Assembly (NCBI RefSeq): GCF_003987555.1
Contig: NZ_NGJW01000001.1
Location: 124,001-188,000, forward strand
DNA: 64,000 nucleotides
From: Vagococcus lutrae
GTDB taxonomy: Bacteria; Bacillota; Bacilli; Lactobacillales; Vagococcaceae
Direction: 5' to 3'
Positions 34,924 through 44,004 of this stretch are shown in pieces. The position numbers and the translations under genes are program-made. The notes under the pieces are model-generated. The model was given only the letters and a program-made list of their open reading frames with translations, made no database searches and was not told the DNA's origin. The first letter of the stretch is position 1, and each line of letters begins with the position of its first letter.

Positions 34924-35499
34924 ATGGAAACTTTAGAAATTGAATTTAAAAACCTACTGACCCAAGCAGAATTTCAAGCGCTATACAATACTTACCAGTT
35001 AGACACGCAACCATCTTGGGAACAAACGAATGTGTACTATGACACACCACAGCACCATTTAGCTGAAAAAAAAGCGGCATTACGCTTGCGACTATTGCCT
35101 CACCATGCCGAAGTCACTTTAAAGACCCCTGTTAATCATGGTTTATTAGAAACTACTTTTCCTCTCTCAAAAGAGGAGGGGGACCACTGGATACAAGCAA
35201 AACGTTTACCAAGCGCCCCTAATATTATTGAAAAGTTAGAAAGTTTAGATATCGACTATCTCACGCTTCAACCTTTCGCTCAACTTACAACTAGACGCGT
35301 TGAATATCCTTTAACAGAAGGCGCCCTGCTCGTCCTAGATGAAAGTTGGTATACCCACGGCCATGACTACGAACTTGAGTTAGAAGTCGAAGATTTCGAA
35401 AAGGGACAGGTTTTGTTTAACTCATTGCTCGCCAAGCATGCTATTCCTAAGCGCCCTACTCCAAATAAAATCCAACGAGCATTTACAAAACTGTTATAA
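34924..35499 (+). CDS. CYTH domain protein (YjbK-like)
   Basis: 191-aa triphosphate-tunnel metalloenzyme. The defining E-x-E-x-K motif is at residues 5-9 (E-I-E-F-K). Other acidic/basic tunnel strands are Y-Y-D-T-P, K-A-A-L-R-L-R, V-T-L-K-T-P and the C-terminal E-L-E-L-E-V-E-D. The family includes adenylate cyclase, thiamine triphosphatase and inorganic triphosphatase forms. Being beside relQ recalls B. subtilis yjbK-yjbM, but the substrate is unknown. ATG 34924 follows AGGAG. spxH follows 75 nt later on the same strand. Confidence 0.88.
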   Translation: METLEIEFKNLLTQAEFQALYNTYQLDTQPSWEQTNVYYDTPQHHLAEKKAALRLRLLPHHAEVTLKTPVNHGLLETTFPLSKEEGDHWIQAKRLPSAPNIIEKLESLDIDYLTLQPFAQLTTRRVEYPLTEGALLVLDESWYTHGHDYELELEVEDFEKGQVLFNSLLAKHAIPKRPTPNKIQRAFTKLL

Positions 35500-35574
35500 G
35501 ACACTTTATTTCTCATTTTTCTATTTTTCTGTTACATTTAGGGTACTTAATTAATATTTATTGGAGCGATGGTC

Positions 35575-36228
35575 ATGTTAGAAATTTATGTCTTTGTGCA
35601 CCCGCTTTGTTCCGACTGTCTTAAAACAGAAAAACAGATTTTACAACTTGTCCAACAGGTTTCAAAAAAAGTAAAGTGCCATTTTATTCCGATGCTTAGT
35701 TTGCCAAGTTTTGAACAGCAAATTCAGCAAAAAGAGGATGAACTATCCTTAGGCGAACGCAATCAACTCTTTCAAGACTTATATCAATTTACTTTAGATT
35801 ATAAAACGATTCAGTTGCAAGGTAATCGACTAAGCCGACGCTTTATGTTAGCTGTCCAAGAGCAGTTTTGTCATCAAAAATATCCTTATACAAGCGATTT
35901 AATCAAAAAAACCGTACACGAAATAGGTGCAGATTGGGAAACGTATCGCCTCGACAGAAAATCACCTATCATCCAACACTTTTATGAACTCGATCAACAA
36001 ATTGCCAAAGATATGGGACTGACACATCACGTTGGTGCTGTTATTTTCCACTATGATAAACATATGGACTTTGGTATTTATACGGATGAACATCCTTCAT
36101 ATGAAGTACTTTCTGAGTTGATTTTAGGGGACTTAACCGATAAGGAACGTTATTCTTTCTCTACATTGATTGATAAAGCAACGCATTGGCAAACTACTCA
36201 CTGTCATCTGATTGAACAGAAAAAGTAA
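35575..36228 (+). CDS. spxH: ClpXP adaptor SpxH/YjbH (DsbA-like fold)
   Basis: In B. subtilis this protein delivers the stress regulator Spx to ClpXP for degradation. 217 aa. A thioredoxin-like N-terminus begins M-L-E-I-Y-V-F-V-H-P-L-C-S-D-C, with the C-x-x-C typical of the family, and the rest is helical. Synteny with CYTH, relQ and nadK is the same as for yjbH. Two ATGs are close; 35575 is preferred since GGAG is eight bases upstream, while for 35569 it is only two. Ends before a long terminator shared with prfC. Confidence 0.85.
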   Translation: MLEIYVFVHPLCSDCLKTEKQILQLVQQVSKKVKCHFIPMLSLPSFEQQIQQKEDELSLGERNQLFQDLYQFTLDYKTIQLQGNRLSRRFMLAVQEQFCHQKYPYTSDLIKKTVHEIGADWETYRLDRKSPIIQHFYELDQQIAKDMGLTHHVGAVIFHYDKHMDFGIYTDEHPSYEVLSELILGDLTDKERYSFSTLIDKATHWQTTHCHLIEQKK

Positions 36229-36274
36229 CACATGACGGTTCTAAGCGAATAATGTGCAAGTATGACAACAACCA

Positions 36275-36314
36275 AAAAGAGTCACCAATCCTAAAATGGA
36301 TTGGTGACTCTTTT
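36275..36314. terminator. Bidirectional terminator
   Basis: A 17-bp perfect stem, arms AAAAGAGTCACCAATCC / GGATTGGTGACTCTTTT, loop TAAAAT, between convergent spxH and prfC. Confidence 0.9.
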
Positions 36315-36325
36315 GTTATTGGCTT

Positions 36326-37903
36326 TTAAAGCAACGTTTTCAACTCAACTTCTGGATATTTGTCCGCAAACCAACGCATAGCAAACTGGTTCTCAAATAA
36401 GAATAACGGTTGGTCATAACGGTCTTTCACTAAAATATTACGACTAGAGCCCATATTTTCATCCAATTGTTCTGGGTCAATCCAACGAGCGGTTTTATTT
36501 CCCATAGGTGTCATAATTACTTCGGTATTATACTCATTAAGCATTCGGTGTTGGAATACTTCAAACTGCAATTGTCCAACTGCACCGATGATATAGTCTT
36601 CTGTGACATACGTTTTGTATAACTGAATAGCACCTTCTTGGACTAACTGTTGCATCCCTTTATGGAATGATTTTTGTTTCATGACATTTTTCGCCGTAAC
36701 TTTCATAAACATCTCTGGCGTAAATTGTGGCAATTCTTCATAAGCAACATCCAGCTTACCGCTATAAATGGTATCGCCTATTTGATAATTACCCGTATCA
36801 TACAACCCAATAATATCCCCCGCTACCGCATTTTCGACAGTTTCTCGACTATCCGCCATAAATTGTGTCGAGTTATTTAATTTAATCTTCTTACCCGTGC
36901 GTTCTAACGTGACGTCCATACCACGTTCAAACACGCCCGAACAAACACGCACGAAAGCAATTCGGTCTCGATGAGCAGGGTTCATGTTAGCTTGAATTTT
37001 AAAAATAAAGCCAGAGAAATCCTCATTGTCTGGTTCGACAATCGTTTCATCTTGAGTCTTATGAGCAGAAGGTTTTGGCGCAAATTGTAAAAATGTCTCT
37101 AAGAATGTTTGTACACCAAAATTCGTTAACGCAGAACCAAAGAATACAGGCGTCAACTCACCCGCTGCGACTAAGTCGGCATCAAACTCATTACCCGCTT
37201 CGACGAGCAACTCAACTTCCTCTAAGACTTGGCGATAAATACTATCTTGAGCGAGTTTATGTTCACTTGGCAACTCGCCTTCTTCATTTAACATAGCAAA
37301 GCGTTCGTTATCATATTTTTCAGGGTGATAAAATTCAATTCGTTTATGATAAATATCATAAATTCCTTCTAACCCTTTCCCCATGCCAATCGGCCAATTC
37401 ATCGGATAGGAATCAATCTCTAAAACTTCTTCTAACTCTTCTAATAAATCGAGTGGGTCACGACCGTCCCGATCTAGTTTATTCATAAATGTAAAAATAG
37501 GAATCCCACGCATGCGACAAACTTGGAAAAGTTTTTTCGTTTGAGCTTCAATCCCTTTAGCTGTATCTACTACCATGACAGCTGCGTCCACAGCCATTAA
37601 TGTCCGATAGGTATCTTCAGAGAAATCCTCATGTCCCGGGGTGTCTAAGATATTCACACGTTTTCCATCATAGTCAAATTGCATAACCGAGCTGGTAACA
37701 GAAATCCCACGTTGCTTTTCAATTTCCATCCAGTCTGATTTAGCAAAATTCCCCGTCTTTTTCCCTTTTACTGTTCCTGCAGAGCGTATCGCGCCACCAA
37801 ATAATAATAATTTTTCTGTAATCGTTGTTTTCCCCGCATCCGGATGCGAAATAATCGCAAACGTGCGACGCTTATCGACCGCTTCTTGTATCGTTTCTTT
37901 CAT
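36326..37903 (-). CDS. prfC: Peptide chain release factor 3
   Basis: GTPase that helps release RF1/RF2 from terminated ribosomes. 525 aa. G-domain motifs: S-H-P-D-A-G-K-T-T (G1, residues 19-27), R-G-I-S-V-T-S (switch I), D-T-P-G-H-E-D-F (G3) and N-K-L-D-R-D (G4). Domain II and a C-terminal RF3 domain with Q-L-Q-F-E-V-F follow. ATG 37903 has AAAGGAG upstream. Probably monocistronic. Confidence 0.95.
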   Translation of the reverse strand: MKETIQEAVDKRRTFAIISHPDAGKTTITEKLLLFGGAIRSAGTVKGKKTGNFAKSDWMEIEKQRGISVTSSVMQFDYDGKRVNILDTPGHEDFSEDTYRTLMAVDAAVMVVDTAKGIEAQTKKLFQVCRMRGIPIFTFMNKLDRDGRDPLDLLEELEEVLEIDSYPMNWPIGMGKGLEGIYDIYHKRIEFYHPEKYDNERFAMLNEEGELPSEHKLAQDSIYRQVLEEVELLVEAGNEFDADLVAAGELTPVFFGSALTNFGVQTFLETFLQFAPKPSAHKTQDETIVEPDNEDFSGFIFKIQANMNPAHRDRIAFVRVCSGVFERGMDVTLERTGKKIKLNNSTQFMADSRETVENAVAGDIIGLYDTGNYQIGDTIYSGKLDVAYEELPQFTPEMFMKVTAKNVMKQKSFHKGMQQLVQEGAIQLYKTYVTEDYIIGAVGQLQFEVFQHRMLNEYNTEVIMTPMGNKTARWIDPEQLDENMGSSRNILVKDRYDQPLFLFENQFAMRWFADKYPEVELKTLL

Positions 37904-37996
37904 TTATATAGACTCCTTTAATCTTGACTTGTGCTCACTTATTTTCACAATAACAAGCGCTAGTATATCATGAAAAAGATGTGAAATAAAGTCAGG

Positions 37997-38329
37997 CTAT
38001 GACGGTTCTTGACTATCTTCTACCGCATGAGAGACGTGTTCAAACGTATCCGCCAAGATTGCCATAACGTGATCATCATCTAATGAGTAGTAAACCGTCT
38101 TCCCTTCTTTGCGTGACTTCACAAGATGATTAGTTCTTAAAACACGTAATTGATGCGAAACAGCGGATTGTTCCAACCCTATCTTTTCACTAATGGCTCC
38201 AACATTTAACTCTGAAACAGTCAATGCCGTTAATATTTTCAAGCGTGTAGGATCTCCCAACGCTTTATATAGCTGACTTACCGACTGGATTAGTGTCTCA
38301 CTTGGTTCTAAACGAATCTTTTCGCTCAT
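37997..38329 (-). CDS. ArsR/SmtB-family repressor with an alpha-5 zinc site (CzrA-like)
   Basis: 110-aa winged-helix repressor. The DNA-binding helix reads G-L-E-Q-S-A-V-S-H-Q-L-R-V-L-R near residues 50-65. The last helix holds D-D-D-H-V followed ten residues later by H-V-S-H, giving the D-x-H-x10-H-x2-H metal set that defines zinc/cobalt sensors such as CzrA and SmtB. The Cys-based arsenic/cadmium site (E-L-C-V-C) is absent; the matching region is E-L-N-V-G. No metal exporter or importer lies beside it: prfC and pgcA flank it. The target is unknown; it may act on itself or at a distance. Confidence 0.88.
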   Translation of the reverse strand: MSEKIRLEPSETLIQSVSQLYKALGDPTRLKILTALTVSELNVGAISEKIGLEQSAVSHQLRVLRTNHLVKSRKEGKTVYYSLDDDHVMAILADTFEHVSHAVEDSQEPS

Positions 38330-38366
38330 GTTTTCTCCTCATCCTTTTCCTTTATACATATAGTAA

Positions 38367-38406
38367 AAAACTGTTAATGACCAGCTCAGCTGTGATTAAC
38401 AGTTTT
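38367..38406. terminator. pgcA terminator
   Basis: Outer arms AAAACTGTTAAT / ATTAACAGTTTT with an inner CAGCT/AGCTG pairing, 10 nt after the pgcA stop and before the ArsR gene. Confidence 0.8.
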
Positions 38407-38416
38407 ACTTTTACTT

Positions 38417-40138
38417 TTAATGTTTCTCGACTAAGCGTTGAATATCCGCTTTAATGTCATCTAATTTTGCTTGAGCTACATCTCTTTCTTCCCCTTGTAC
38501 GCCAATGTAAAATTTAATCTTTGGCTCCGTTCCGGAAGGGCGAATCGCTACCCAACTACCATCTTCGAGTAAATATTTTAACACATTCGCTTGTGGTAAC
38601 GTAATGTCGCTAACCTGACCTTCATTCGTCGTAGCTTTTTGTGTTTGGAAGTCTTGTGTGACGACGACGTTCTTACCTCCAAATGATTGGATTCCCTCAG
38701 CACGTGTGTCACGCATTAACGCTTTGATTTTCTCAGAGCCTTCCGCACCGTCCATTGTAACAGAAATCGTTTCTTCGATGAAATAACCATATGTTTCAAA
38801 TAACTCTTGTAAAGCGTCATACATGGTTTTGTTTTCCGCTTTATAATAAGCAGCAATCTCTGCTAGTAATACGAGTGCTTGAATCGCATCTTTATCTCGA
38901 GCAAAATCTTGAATCAAATAGCCATAACTTTCTTCAAATCCAAATAAGAAAGTCTTCTCACCGGTTGCTTCATATTCTTTAATTTTTTCCGCAATAAACT
39001 TAAATCCAGTCAAAACATCAACCATTTCAATATCAAAATCTTTTGCAATCGCAGTAGCCATCTCACTTGATACAATAGATTTTAACGCCACACCATTTTG
39101 AGGAAGTGTTTGTGCATCGCGGTGAGCTGTCAAAATATAATGAAGCATGATAGCCGCAATTTGATTACCTGTTAAGATAGTATATTCCCCATCAGGCATT
39201 CTCACCGCCGCACCTAAACGGTCAGCATCAGGGTCTGTGGCTAATAGCAAATCTGCTTCTTCTTCTTTCCCTAGACGAATCGCATACTCAAATGCGGAAT
39301 ATTCTTCTGGGTTGGGCGATTTCACGGTTGAAAAATCCGGATCTCCTTCTGCTTGTTCTGGTACAATCACAAAGCTATCAAAACCTGCTTGTTTCAAAGC
39401 ACGCTCTCCTAGCATTTTACCCGTACCGTGTAGAGGTGTATAGACCAGTTTTAAATCTTTCCCCACTGATGCTACTAATTCGTGATTAATAGTCACGCGT
39501 GACATCTCTTCTAAATAGCGGGCATCTAATTTTTCACCGATTGTTTCAATCAATTCATGCTGTTCATCCGCCACTTCTAATTCCAATGGGTTTTCAACCG
39601 CACGCACGAAACGTGTCACCGCATCGGCATCTTGTGGGGGCATTTGTCCGCCATCTTCACCATATATTTTATAGCCATTATAAGCTGCTGGATTATGACT
39701 AGCTGTAATCATAACACCCGCAATACAGTTTAATTCGCGTACAGCAAAGGATAACGTCGGTGTTGGACGTAAGCTTTCAAAAACATACGCTTTAATTCCA
39801 TGATGAGCTAAAACACGCGCTGTCTCCAAAGCGAACTCAGGCGACTGATGACGTGAATCATAAGCAATCACGACGCCACGTTCTTTAGCTGCTTCACCTT
39901 TTTCTAAGATAAGTTGACTCAGTCCCTCTGTCGCTTGACGAACCGTATAGATATTCATACGATTAATCCCCGCGCCCAGAATACCGCGCATCCCAGCCGT
40001 TCCAAATTCAAGCGGTTGGTAAAATGCATCGTATTTTTTATCGGCATCTTCTGCAAGGGCTCTCATATCTGCTTGTAAGTTTTCTGGTAAAGTCTGACAA
40101 CTATTCCAAGTTTCAAATAACGTTTCAACTGTTTTCAT
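38417..40138 (-). CDS. pgcA: Phosphoglucomutase (alpha-D-phosphohexomutase family)
   Basis: Interconverts glucose-6-phosphate and glucose-1-phosphate, supplying UDP-glucose for glycolipid and polysaccharide. 573 aa. E-F-G-T-A-G-M-R-G near residue 38-46 marks the substrate-entry start. The phosphoserine loop is I-T-A-S-H-N-P near 140. The metal loop is D-P-D-A-D-R near 300. The sugar loop is G-F-E-E-S-Y-G-Y, and the phosphate loop R-P-S-G-T-E-P-K-I-K is near the end. ATG 40138 is chosen for its GAGGAG site; 9 in-frame codons upstream lack one. Confidence 0.94.
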   Translation of the reverse strand: MKTVETLFETWNSCQTLPENLQADMRALAEDADKKYDAFYQPLEFGTAGMRGILGAGINRMNIYTVRQATEGLSQLILEKGEAAKERGVVIAYDSRHQSPEFALETARVLAHHGIKAYVFESLRPTPTLSFAVRELNCIAGVMITASHNPAAYNGYKIYGEDGGQMPPQDADAVTRFVRAVENPLELEVADEQHELIETIGEKLDARYLEEMSRVTINHELVASVGKDLKLVYTPLHGTGKMLGERALKQAGFDSFVIVPEQAEGDPDFSTVKSPNPEEYSAFEYAIRLGKEEEADLLLATDPDADRLGAAVRMPDGEYTILTGNQIAAIMLHYILTAHRDAQTLPQNGVALKSIVSSEMATAIAKDFDIEMVDVLTGFKFIAEKIKEYEATGEKTFLFGFEESYGYLIQDFARDKDAIQALVLLAEIAAYYKAENKTMYDALQELFETYGYFIEETISVTMDGAEGSEKIKALMRDTRAEGIQSFGGKNVVVTQDFQTQKATTNEGQVSDITLPQANVLKYLLEDGSWVAIRPSGTEPKIKFYIGVQGEERDVAQAKLDDIKADIQRLVEKH

Positions 40139-40210
40139 AATTCGACTCCTCTTGTAAAAATTCATTCATGTTCATATTATATCATTAATTTGTTTTCTTT
40201 CCTATCGAAT

Positions 40211-40249
40211 AAAAAAAAGAAAGAAAGCTAAAACCATCGCTTTCTTTCT
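40211..40249 (-). terminator. Terminator of the MacAB-like operon
   Basis: Minus-strand arms AGAAAGAAAGC / GCTTTCTTTCT around an 10-base loop, followed by eight Ts. Confidence 0.75.
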
Positions 40250-40286
40250 CTCGTTTGTTACGCATAATCAACGTATATCTTTACAT

Positions 40287-41513
40287 TTATTGATAAATGG
40301 CTTTAATCGGATCGATTTTCGCTGCATTAAAGGCTGGAATAATTCCGAATACTAAACCAATAGCCGTCGAAACAGATGCAGAGATTAATGTCATCTTAAG
40401 ACTGACAATTGCTTCAATCTCAAACACAGATGACAGTCCTTGAGCTATCAACCAGCCAAGTAAGATACCAATCAATCCACCGATTAAGGTAATAAAGGCT
40501 GCCTCCATTAAAAATTGTAGCAATATGTTAGACGGGCGCGCGCCTATCGCACGTCTAATCCCGATTTCACGTTTACGTTCAGTAACAGAAACGTACATGA
40601 TATTCATGACACCAATACCACCAACTAATAAGGATATAGCCGTAATCATCACTAGGCCGATAACGACTTGTTGAATCATTTTCTCGACTTCTTGACGCAT
40701 TTGCTCGTTTGATTTATCTTCTTCAAACTCACCGATTAAATCTGGATGTGCTTCTTTTAATAAATCATTAGCTTGCATGATGATACTCTCACGGTCTGCA
40801 CCGTCTTGAATGGTAATTTTAATCGCATTCATCGGTTTACTTTTTGTTAGTTGATTATAAGCTTTCTTTGGCACGACCGAATAAAAATCATTCTCGTCAA
40901 ATGTCGTAGAAAAACCACCTTCAAAATCAATTTCCTTCTTAACGCCGATAACTAAAAATTTTTCGCCATCAACATCTATCGCACGTCCCACAATATTCGC
41001 AGGGTTCTTCGTTCCTAAACTATATTGCAACGTATCATGCGCTAAGACAATCACATTTTCATTCACATCTGCCGGTGTAATATCTCGACCATAAGCGACT
41101 TTATTGTCTCCTTGATTCGCGACAATTTCCGTGCCACCACTACTTGTAAAATATTGAATATTAGCACTGATCGTTTCAATTGAACTCATTCCATATCCGT
41201 ATGAACCGGCAATACCTTTAACATTTTCAAGTTGTTGCAATTGTTTTAAATCATTACGAGTAAAGTTAAATGGCTCATAGTTTTGAGCGACTTCATCATC
41301 ATCTTCTCCAACTTCTTCTCTAAAAATCAGTTTGATTACATTGGAATTAGTCGACTCCATCATTTTTAGACTGCTTTGTTTCATTCCTTCACCGATTGCT
41401 GAGACAGTTACTACGGCAGCAATCCCAATGATAATACCAACCATGGTAAGAAACACGCGTAGCTTATGTGCTCGTAAACTTAAAAACGTACTCAGGATGA
41501 GATTTTTAAACAT
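40287..41513 (-). CDS. ABC transporter permease, MacB/FtsX family
   Basis: 408-aa membrane subunit with four transmembrane helices: one near the N-terminus (L-T-M-V-G-I-I-I-G-I-A-A-V), then a large extracellular MacB_PCD domain (about 45-275), then three more. V-G-G-I-G-V-M-N-I-M-Y-V-S-V-T-E-R-K and R-E-I-G-I-R-R-A-I-G-A are the FtsX signatures. ATG 41513 has GAGGAGG nine bases before it; the coding start overlaps the ATPase gene end by 8 nt. Third gene of an adaptor-ATPase-permease operon, like yknXYZ. Probable export of a peptide or stress compound; substrate unknown. Confidence 0.9.
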   Translation of the reverse strand: MFKNLILSTFLSLRAHKLRVFLTMVGIIIGIAAVVTVSAIGEGMKQSSLKMMESTNSNVIKLIFREEVGEDDDEVAQNYEPFNFTRNDLKQLQQLENVKGIAGSYGYGMSSIETISANIQYFTSSGGTEIVANQGDNKVAYGRDITPADVNENVIVLAHDTLQYSLGTKNPANIVGRAIDVDGEKFLVIGVKKEIDFEGGFSTTFDENDFYSVVPKKAYNQLTKSKPMNAIKITIQDGADRESIIMQANDLLKEAHPDLIGEFEEDKSNEQMRQEVEKMIQQVVIGLVMITAISLLVGGIGVMNIMYVSVTERKREIGIRRAIGARPSNILLQFLMEAAFITLIGGLIGILLGWLIAQGLSSVFEIEAIVSLKMTLISASVSTAIGLVFGIIPAFNAAKIDPIKAIYQ

Positions 41514-42222
41514 CCGTCTCAACCTCCTCATCCATAAACAACCCGTCTTTCATGCGAATAACACGTGTTGCATATTTCTTCATATCATCATCATGGGTTA
41601 CCATGACGATTGTTTTGCCTTCTTGATTAAGCTTGGTCAAAATCCCCATAATATCACGACTTGTTTCACTATCTAAAGCCCCTGTCGGTTCATCTGCCAT
41701 AATTAATAGCGGGTCATTCACAAGTGAACGCGCAATAGCTACCCGTTGTTGTTGTCCACCAGACAGCTCCGTTACTTTTGACTTTTCTTTTTCAGATAAG
41801 CCCACCATATCTAAATAGTGCTTCGCAATTCGTTTGCGTTCATTATCTGACTTTTTACCTTCATATACCATAGGGAGTCCAACATTTTGACTGACATTCA
41901 ACGACTGAATTAAGAAAAACTGTTGAAAAATAAACCCTAGATATTTATTACGTAAATCTGATTTTTGATTCTCTGTTAATTTTGAAACATCTTCTCCATT
42001 GAAAAAGTAATGACCGTCAGAGATTTGATCTAGAAAGCCAATAATATTCATTAGCGTGGTTTTCCCACTACCAGATTTTCCCATAATCATGACGAATTCG
42101 CCACGATAGATAGTCAAATCTAGATTTTTTAATACATGAAGTTGCTCTTTACCCACAGGATAATATTTATTAATTCCTTTCATTTCAATTAAAGGAATGG
42201 CGTGTGAGGAAATATCTGTCAT
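41506..42222 (-). CDS. ABC transporter ATP-binding protein, MacB/LolD type
   Basis: 238 aa. Walker A is G-K-S-G-S-G-K-T-T near 47-55, the ABC signature is L-S-G-G-Q-Q-Q-R near 155, and Walker B with the catalytic Glu is [14 protein letters not shown]-loop His is in V-M-V-T-H-D-D. It partners the FtsX-like permease that overlaps its end by 8 nt and the adaptor 2 nt upstream. GAGGAGGAA lies before its ATG. Confidence 0.93.
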   Translation of the reverse strand: MTDISSHAIPLIEMKGINKYYPVGKEQLHVLKNLDLTIYRGEFVMIMGKSGSGKTTLMNIIGFLDQISDGHYFFNGEDVSKLTENQKSDLRNKYLGFIFQQFFLIQSLNVSQNVGLPMVYEGKKSDNERKRIAKHYLDMVGLSEKEKSKVTELSGGQQQRVAIARSLVNDPLLIMADEPTGALDSETSRDIMGILTKLNQEGKTIVMVTHDDDMKKYATRVIRMKDGLFMDEEVETDV

Positions 42223-42224
42223 TT

Positions 42225-43463
42225 TTATTCCTCCTCTTCTACGACTGGTGCTTCGCCACCAATAATGTCTCCATCTTTCAGAGGTGTTTTAGAACTAACA
42301 ATCACACGATCCATTGCCTCTAGACCTTGAGTGACTTCAACTTCTTTCTCTTTACTTGCTTCCTCTTTTTTATCAGCTTTGGCTTTCTCGTCACCTTCTT
42401 TAACTTCCGGTGTTTCAGCTTCTGCTGCTTCTTTGATGGTAATATTTTTTCGTAACACTGTTCCAAAATCATCTACTAATACATAGGCTTGCTCGCCTTC
42501 ATGTTTTACCGCTTTGCTTGGAATCTTAATCGCTTTATCACTTAAATTGACTGCTGCTTGCACATGGAAGCCATTTTTCAAGTTTTCTTTCGATTCAATA
42601 GAAAGCTTAACCGTATAGTTTGATAAGTTACTTGAGCCGCCGCCCATTTCTCCTTCACCACCGGAACCTTGTCCAGGTGTTTCAGAAATATAAGTAATCG
42701 CACCATTGACATTTTCATTATTCGCGATAATCTTAATATTCGCTTTTTGGTCAACCTTCAACTTTTCAACATCTTTCTCATTGACCGTCCCTACCACATA
42801 ATAGTCTTCAGACGTTAAGTTCAAAATCGCACTGTCTCGTGTTTTTTCTTGAGGTATAGAAACTTTTCCTTTAAATGGTGCTTTAACTTGATTGACTTGA
42901 CGCGCCATGACATCATTTAACTGCTCTTGTAATTGCGTCAAACGAACATCAAAACTATTAATATCATAGCGTAAAGCAATCGCTTCACGTGCTTCTGGCG
43001 TGTTTTGGCTAGGTGCTGTCTCTTCTCCTTCTTCTGTTGAAGCTGCGCTACCAGATGCCAATTGTTTTAATTCTAATTCCATTTGGCGAACCGCTTTATA
43101 ACGTTCTGCCTCTGTTGATTGAATCGTCGATTTAATTTCAGCAATTTCTTTTTCACTGTTTGGGTCAACATATTGATATAATACAGTGCCTTCTTCTACT
43201 AAATCACCGTTAGCTACTTGTAAATCTCCCAGTTTTCCTAACGTATCATCCTTCACAAATTCTTGTGATCGAACAGGTGTGACAGTTCCGTTAATAAAAA
43301 CTTGTTTCAAGCCAACAATATCAAAATATTCAATCCCGTTATCCTCAGGCCCCTCCATATTTTCTGGTAGGTCTTTTTTGCCGCCTAATCCAAACAATAA
43401 ATAAGCTATTACCGCTACGACTAAAACGACGCCTCCAATTATAAATCCTCTTTTTTTCGTCAT
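42225..43463 (-). CDS. MacA/YknX-like membrane-fusion adaptor
   Basis: 412 aa. A single N-terminal transmembrane anchor (about residues 7-24, G-F-I-I-G-G-V-V-L-V-V) is followed by a biotinyl-lipoyl-like hairpin (D-L-V-E-E-G-T-V-L-Y), a coiled-coil stretch, and beta-barrel domains. A Gly/Ser-rich loop (G-E-G-E-M-G-G-G-S-S) and a Lys/Glu-rich stretch near 355-385 are low-complexity. ATG 43463 has AAGGAG six bases upstream. First gene of the exporter operon; a palindrome overlaps the likely promoter. Confidence 0.9.
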   Translation of the reverse strand: MTKKRGFIIGGVVLVVAVIAYLLFGLGGKKDLPENMEGPEDNGIEYFDIVGLKQVFINGTVTPVRSQEFVKDDTLGKLGDLQVANGDLVEEGTVLYQYVDPNSEKEIAEIKSTIQSTEAERYKAVRQMELELKQLASGSAASTEEGEETAPSQNTPEAREAIALRYDINSFDVRLTQLQEQLNDVMARQVNQVKAPFKGKVSIPQEKTRDSAILNLTSEDYYVVGTVNEKDVEKLKVDQKANIKIIANNENVNGAITYISETPGQGSGGEGEMGGGSSNLSNYTVKLSIESKENLKNGFHVQAAVNLSDKAIKIPSKAVKHEGEQAYVLVDDFGTVLRKNITIKEAAEAETPEVKEGDEKAKADKKEEASKEKEVEVTQGLEAMDRVIVSSKTPLKDGDIIGGEAPVVEEEE

Positions 43464-43511
43464 GTTTCTACTCCTTTTTTGCAATACCTTTACAAGTATG
43501 ACAAGTTTATT

Positions 43512-43531
43512 TAATAGTTGTCACTATTATA
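43512..43531 (-). promoter_or_regulatory. Exporter-operon -10 with an overlapping palindrome
   Basis: TATAAT (43531-43526, minus strand) overlaps the inverted repeat TAATAGT-TGTC-ACTATTA (43512-43529). A repressor bound there would cover the -10 and start site. No good -35 is seen. Confidence 0.55.
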
Positions 43532-43592
43532 ATACATCGGCATAGCATCTCCCACTCTTTTTTTGAATTTTAATCTTACAATCTTGTCACAA

Positions 43593-43624
43593 TAAAAAAA
43601 GAGCTATGGGAAATCCCATAGCTC
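43593..43624 (-). terminator. Cold-shock gene terminator
   Basis: Minus-strand stem GAGCTATGGGA / TCCCATAGCTC followed by seven Ts. Confidence 0.9.
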
Positions 43625-43636
43625 CTACTTTAATTA

Positions 43637-43837
43637 TTAAGCTTTAACGATGTTTGTTGCTTGAAGTCCACGTTGGCCTTCTTCAACATCAAAAGTTACT
43701 GCTTGACCTTCTTCTAATGTTTTGAATCCTTCAGATTGGATAGCTGAGAAATGTGCAAACACATCTGTACCGTCCTCTTGTGTAATAAATCCAAAACCTT
43801 TGTCTGCGTTAAACCATTTTACTGTACCGTTATTCAT
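43637..43837 (-). CDS. Cold-shock protein, CspA family
   Basis: 66-aa single OB-fold RNA chaperone. RNP1 is K-G-F-G-F-I-T (residues 13-19) and RNP2 is V-F-A-H-F (26-30). It opens [10 protein letters not shown], as in the family. ATG 43837 has AGGAGG upstream. A CGTAC-TTAT-GTACG palindrome (43858-43871) lies right before that site in the leader and could pair in the mRNA. Leader and terminator suggest a monocistronic message. Confidence 0.95.
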   Translation of the reverse strand: MNNGTVKWFNADKGFGFITQEDGTDVFAHFSAIQSEGFKTLEEGQAVTFDVEEGQRGLQATNIVKA

Positions 43838-44004
43838 AAATATTTCCTCCTAATACGTACTTATGTACGCTTGTTATTGCAATAATATGACGTATAAAAG
43901 GAAATAATATTTCTTAAAATATGTATCCTAATGTGTATCAAAATCACTACATTAATAACTATAACATGTTCCCATGGGTTTGTATAGCTTTATTACTTAT
44001 AATC

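Noticed and set aside
37904-40138. A metal-resistance island around the ArsR repressor
   Set aside because: Neighbours are clearly prfC and pgcA; no transporter or metal-binding gene is present.
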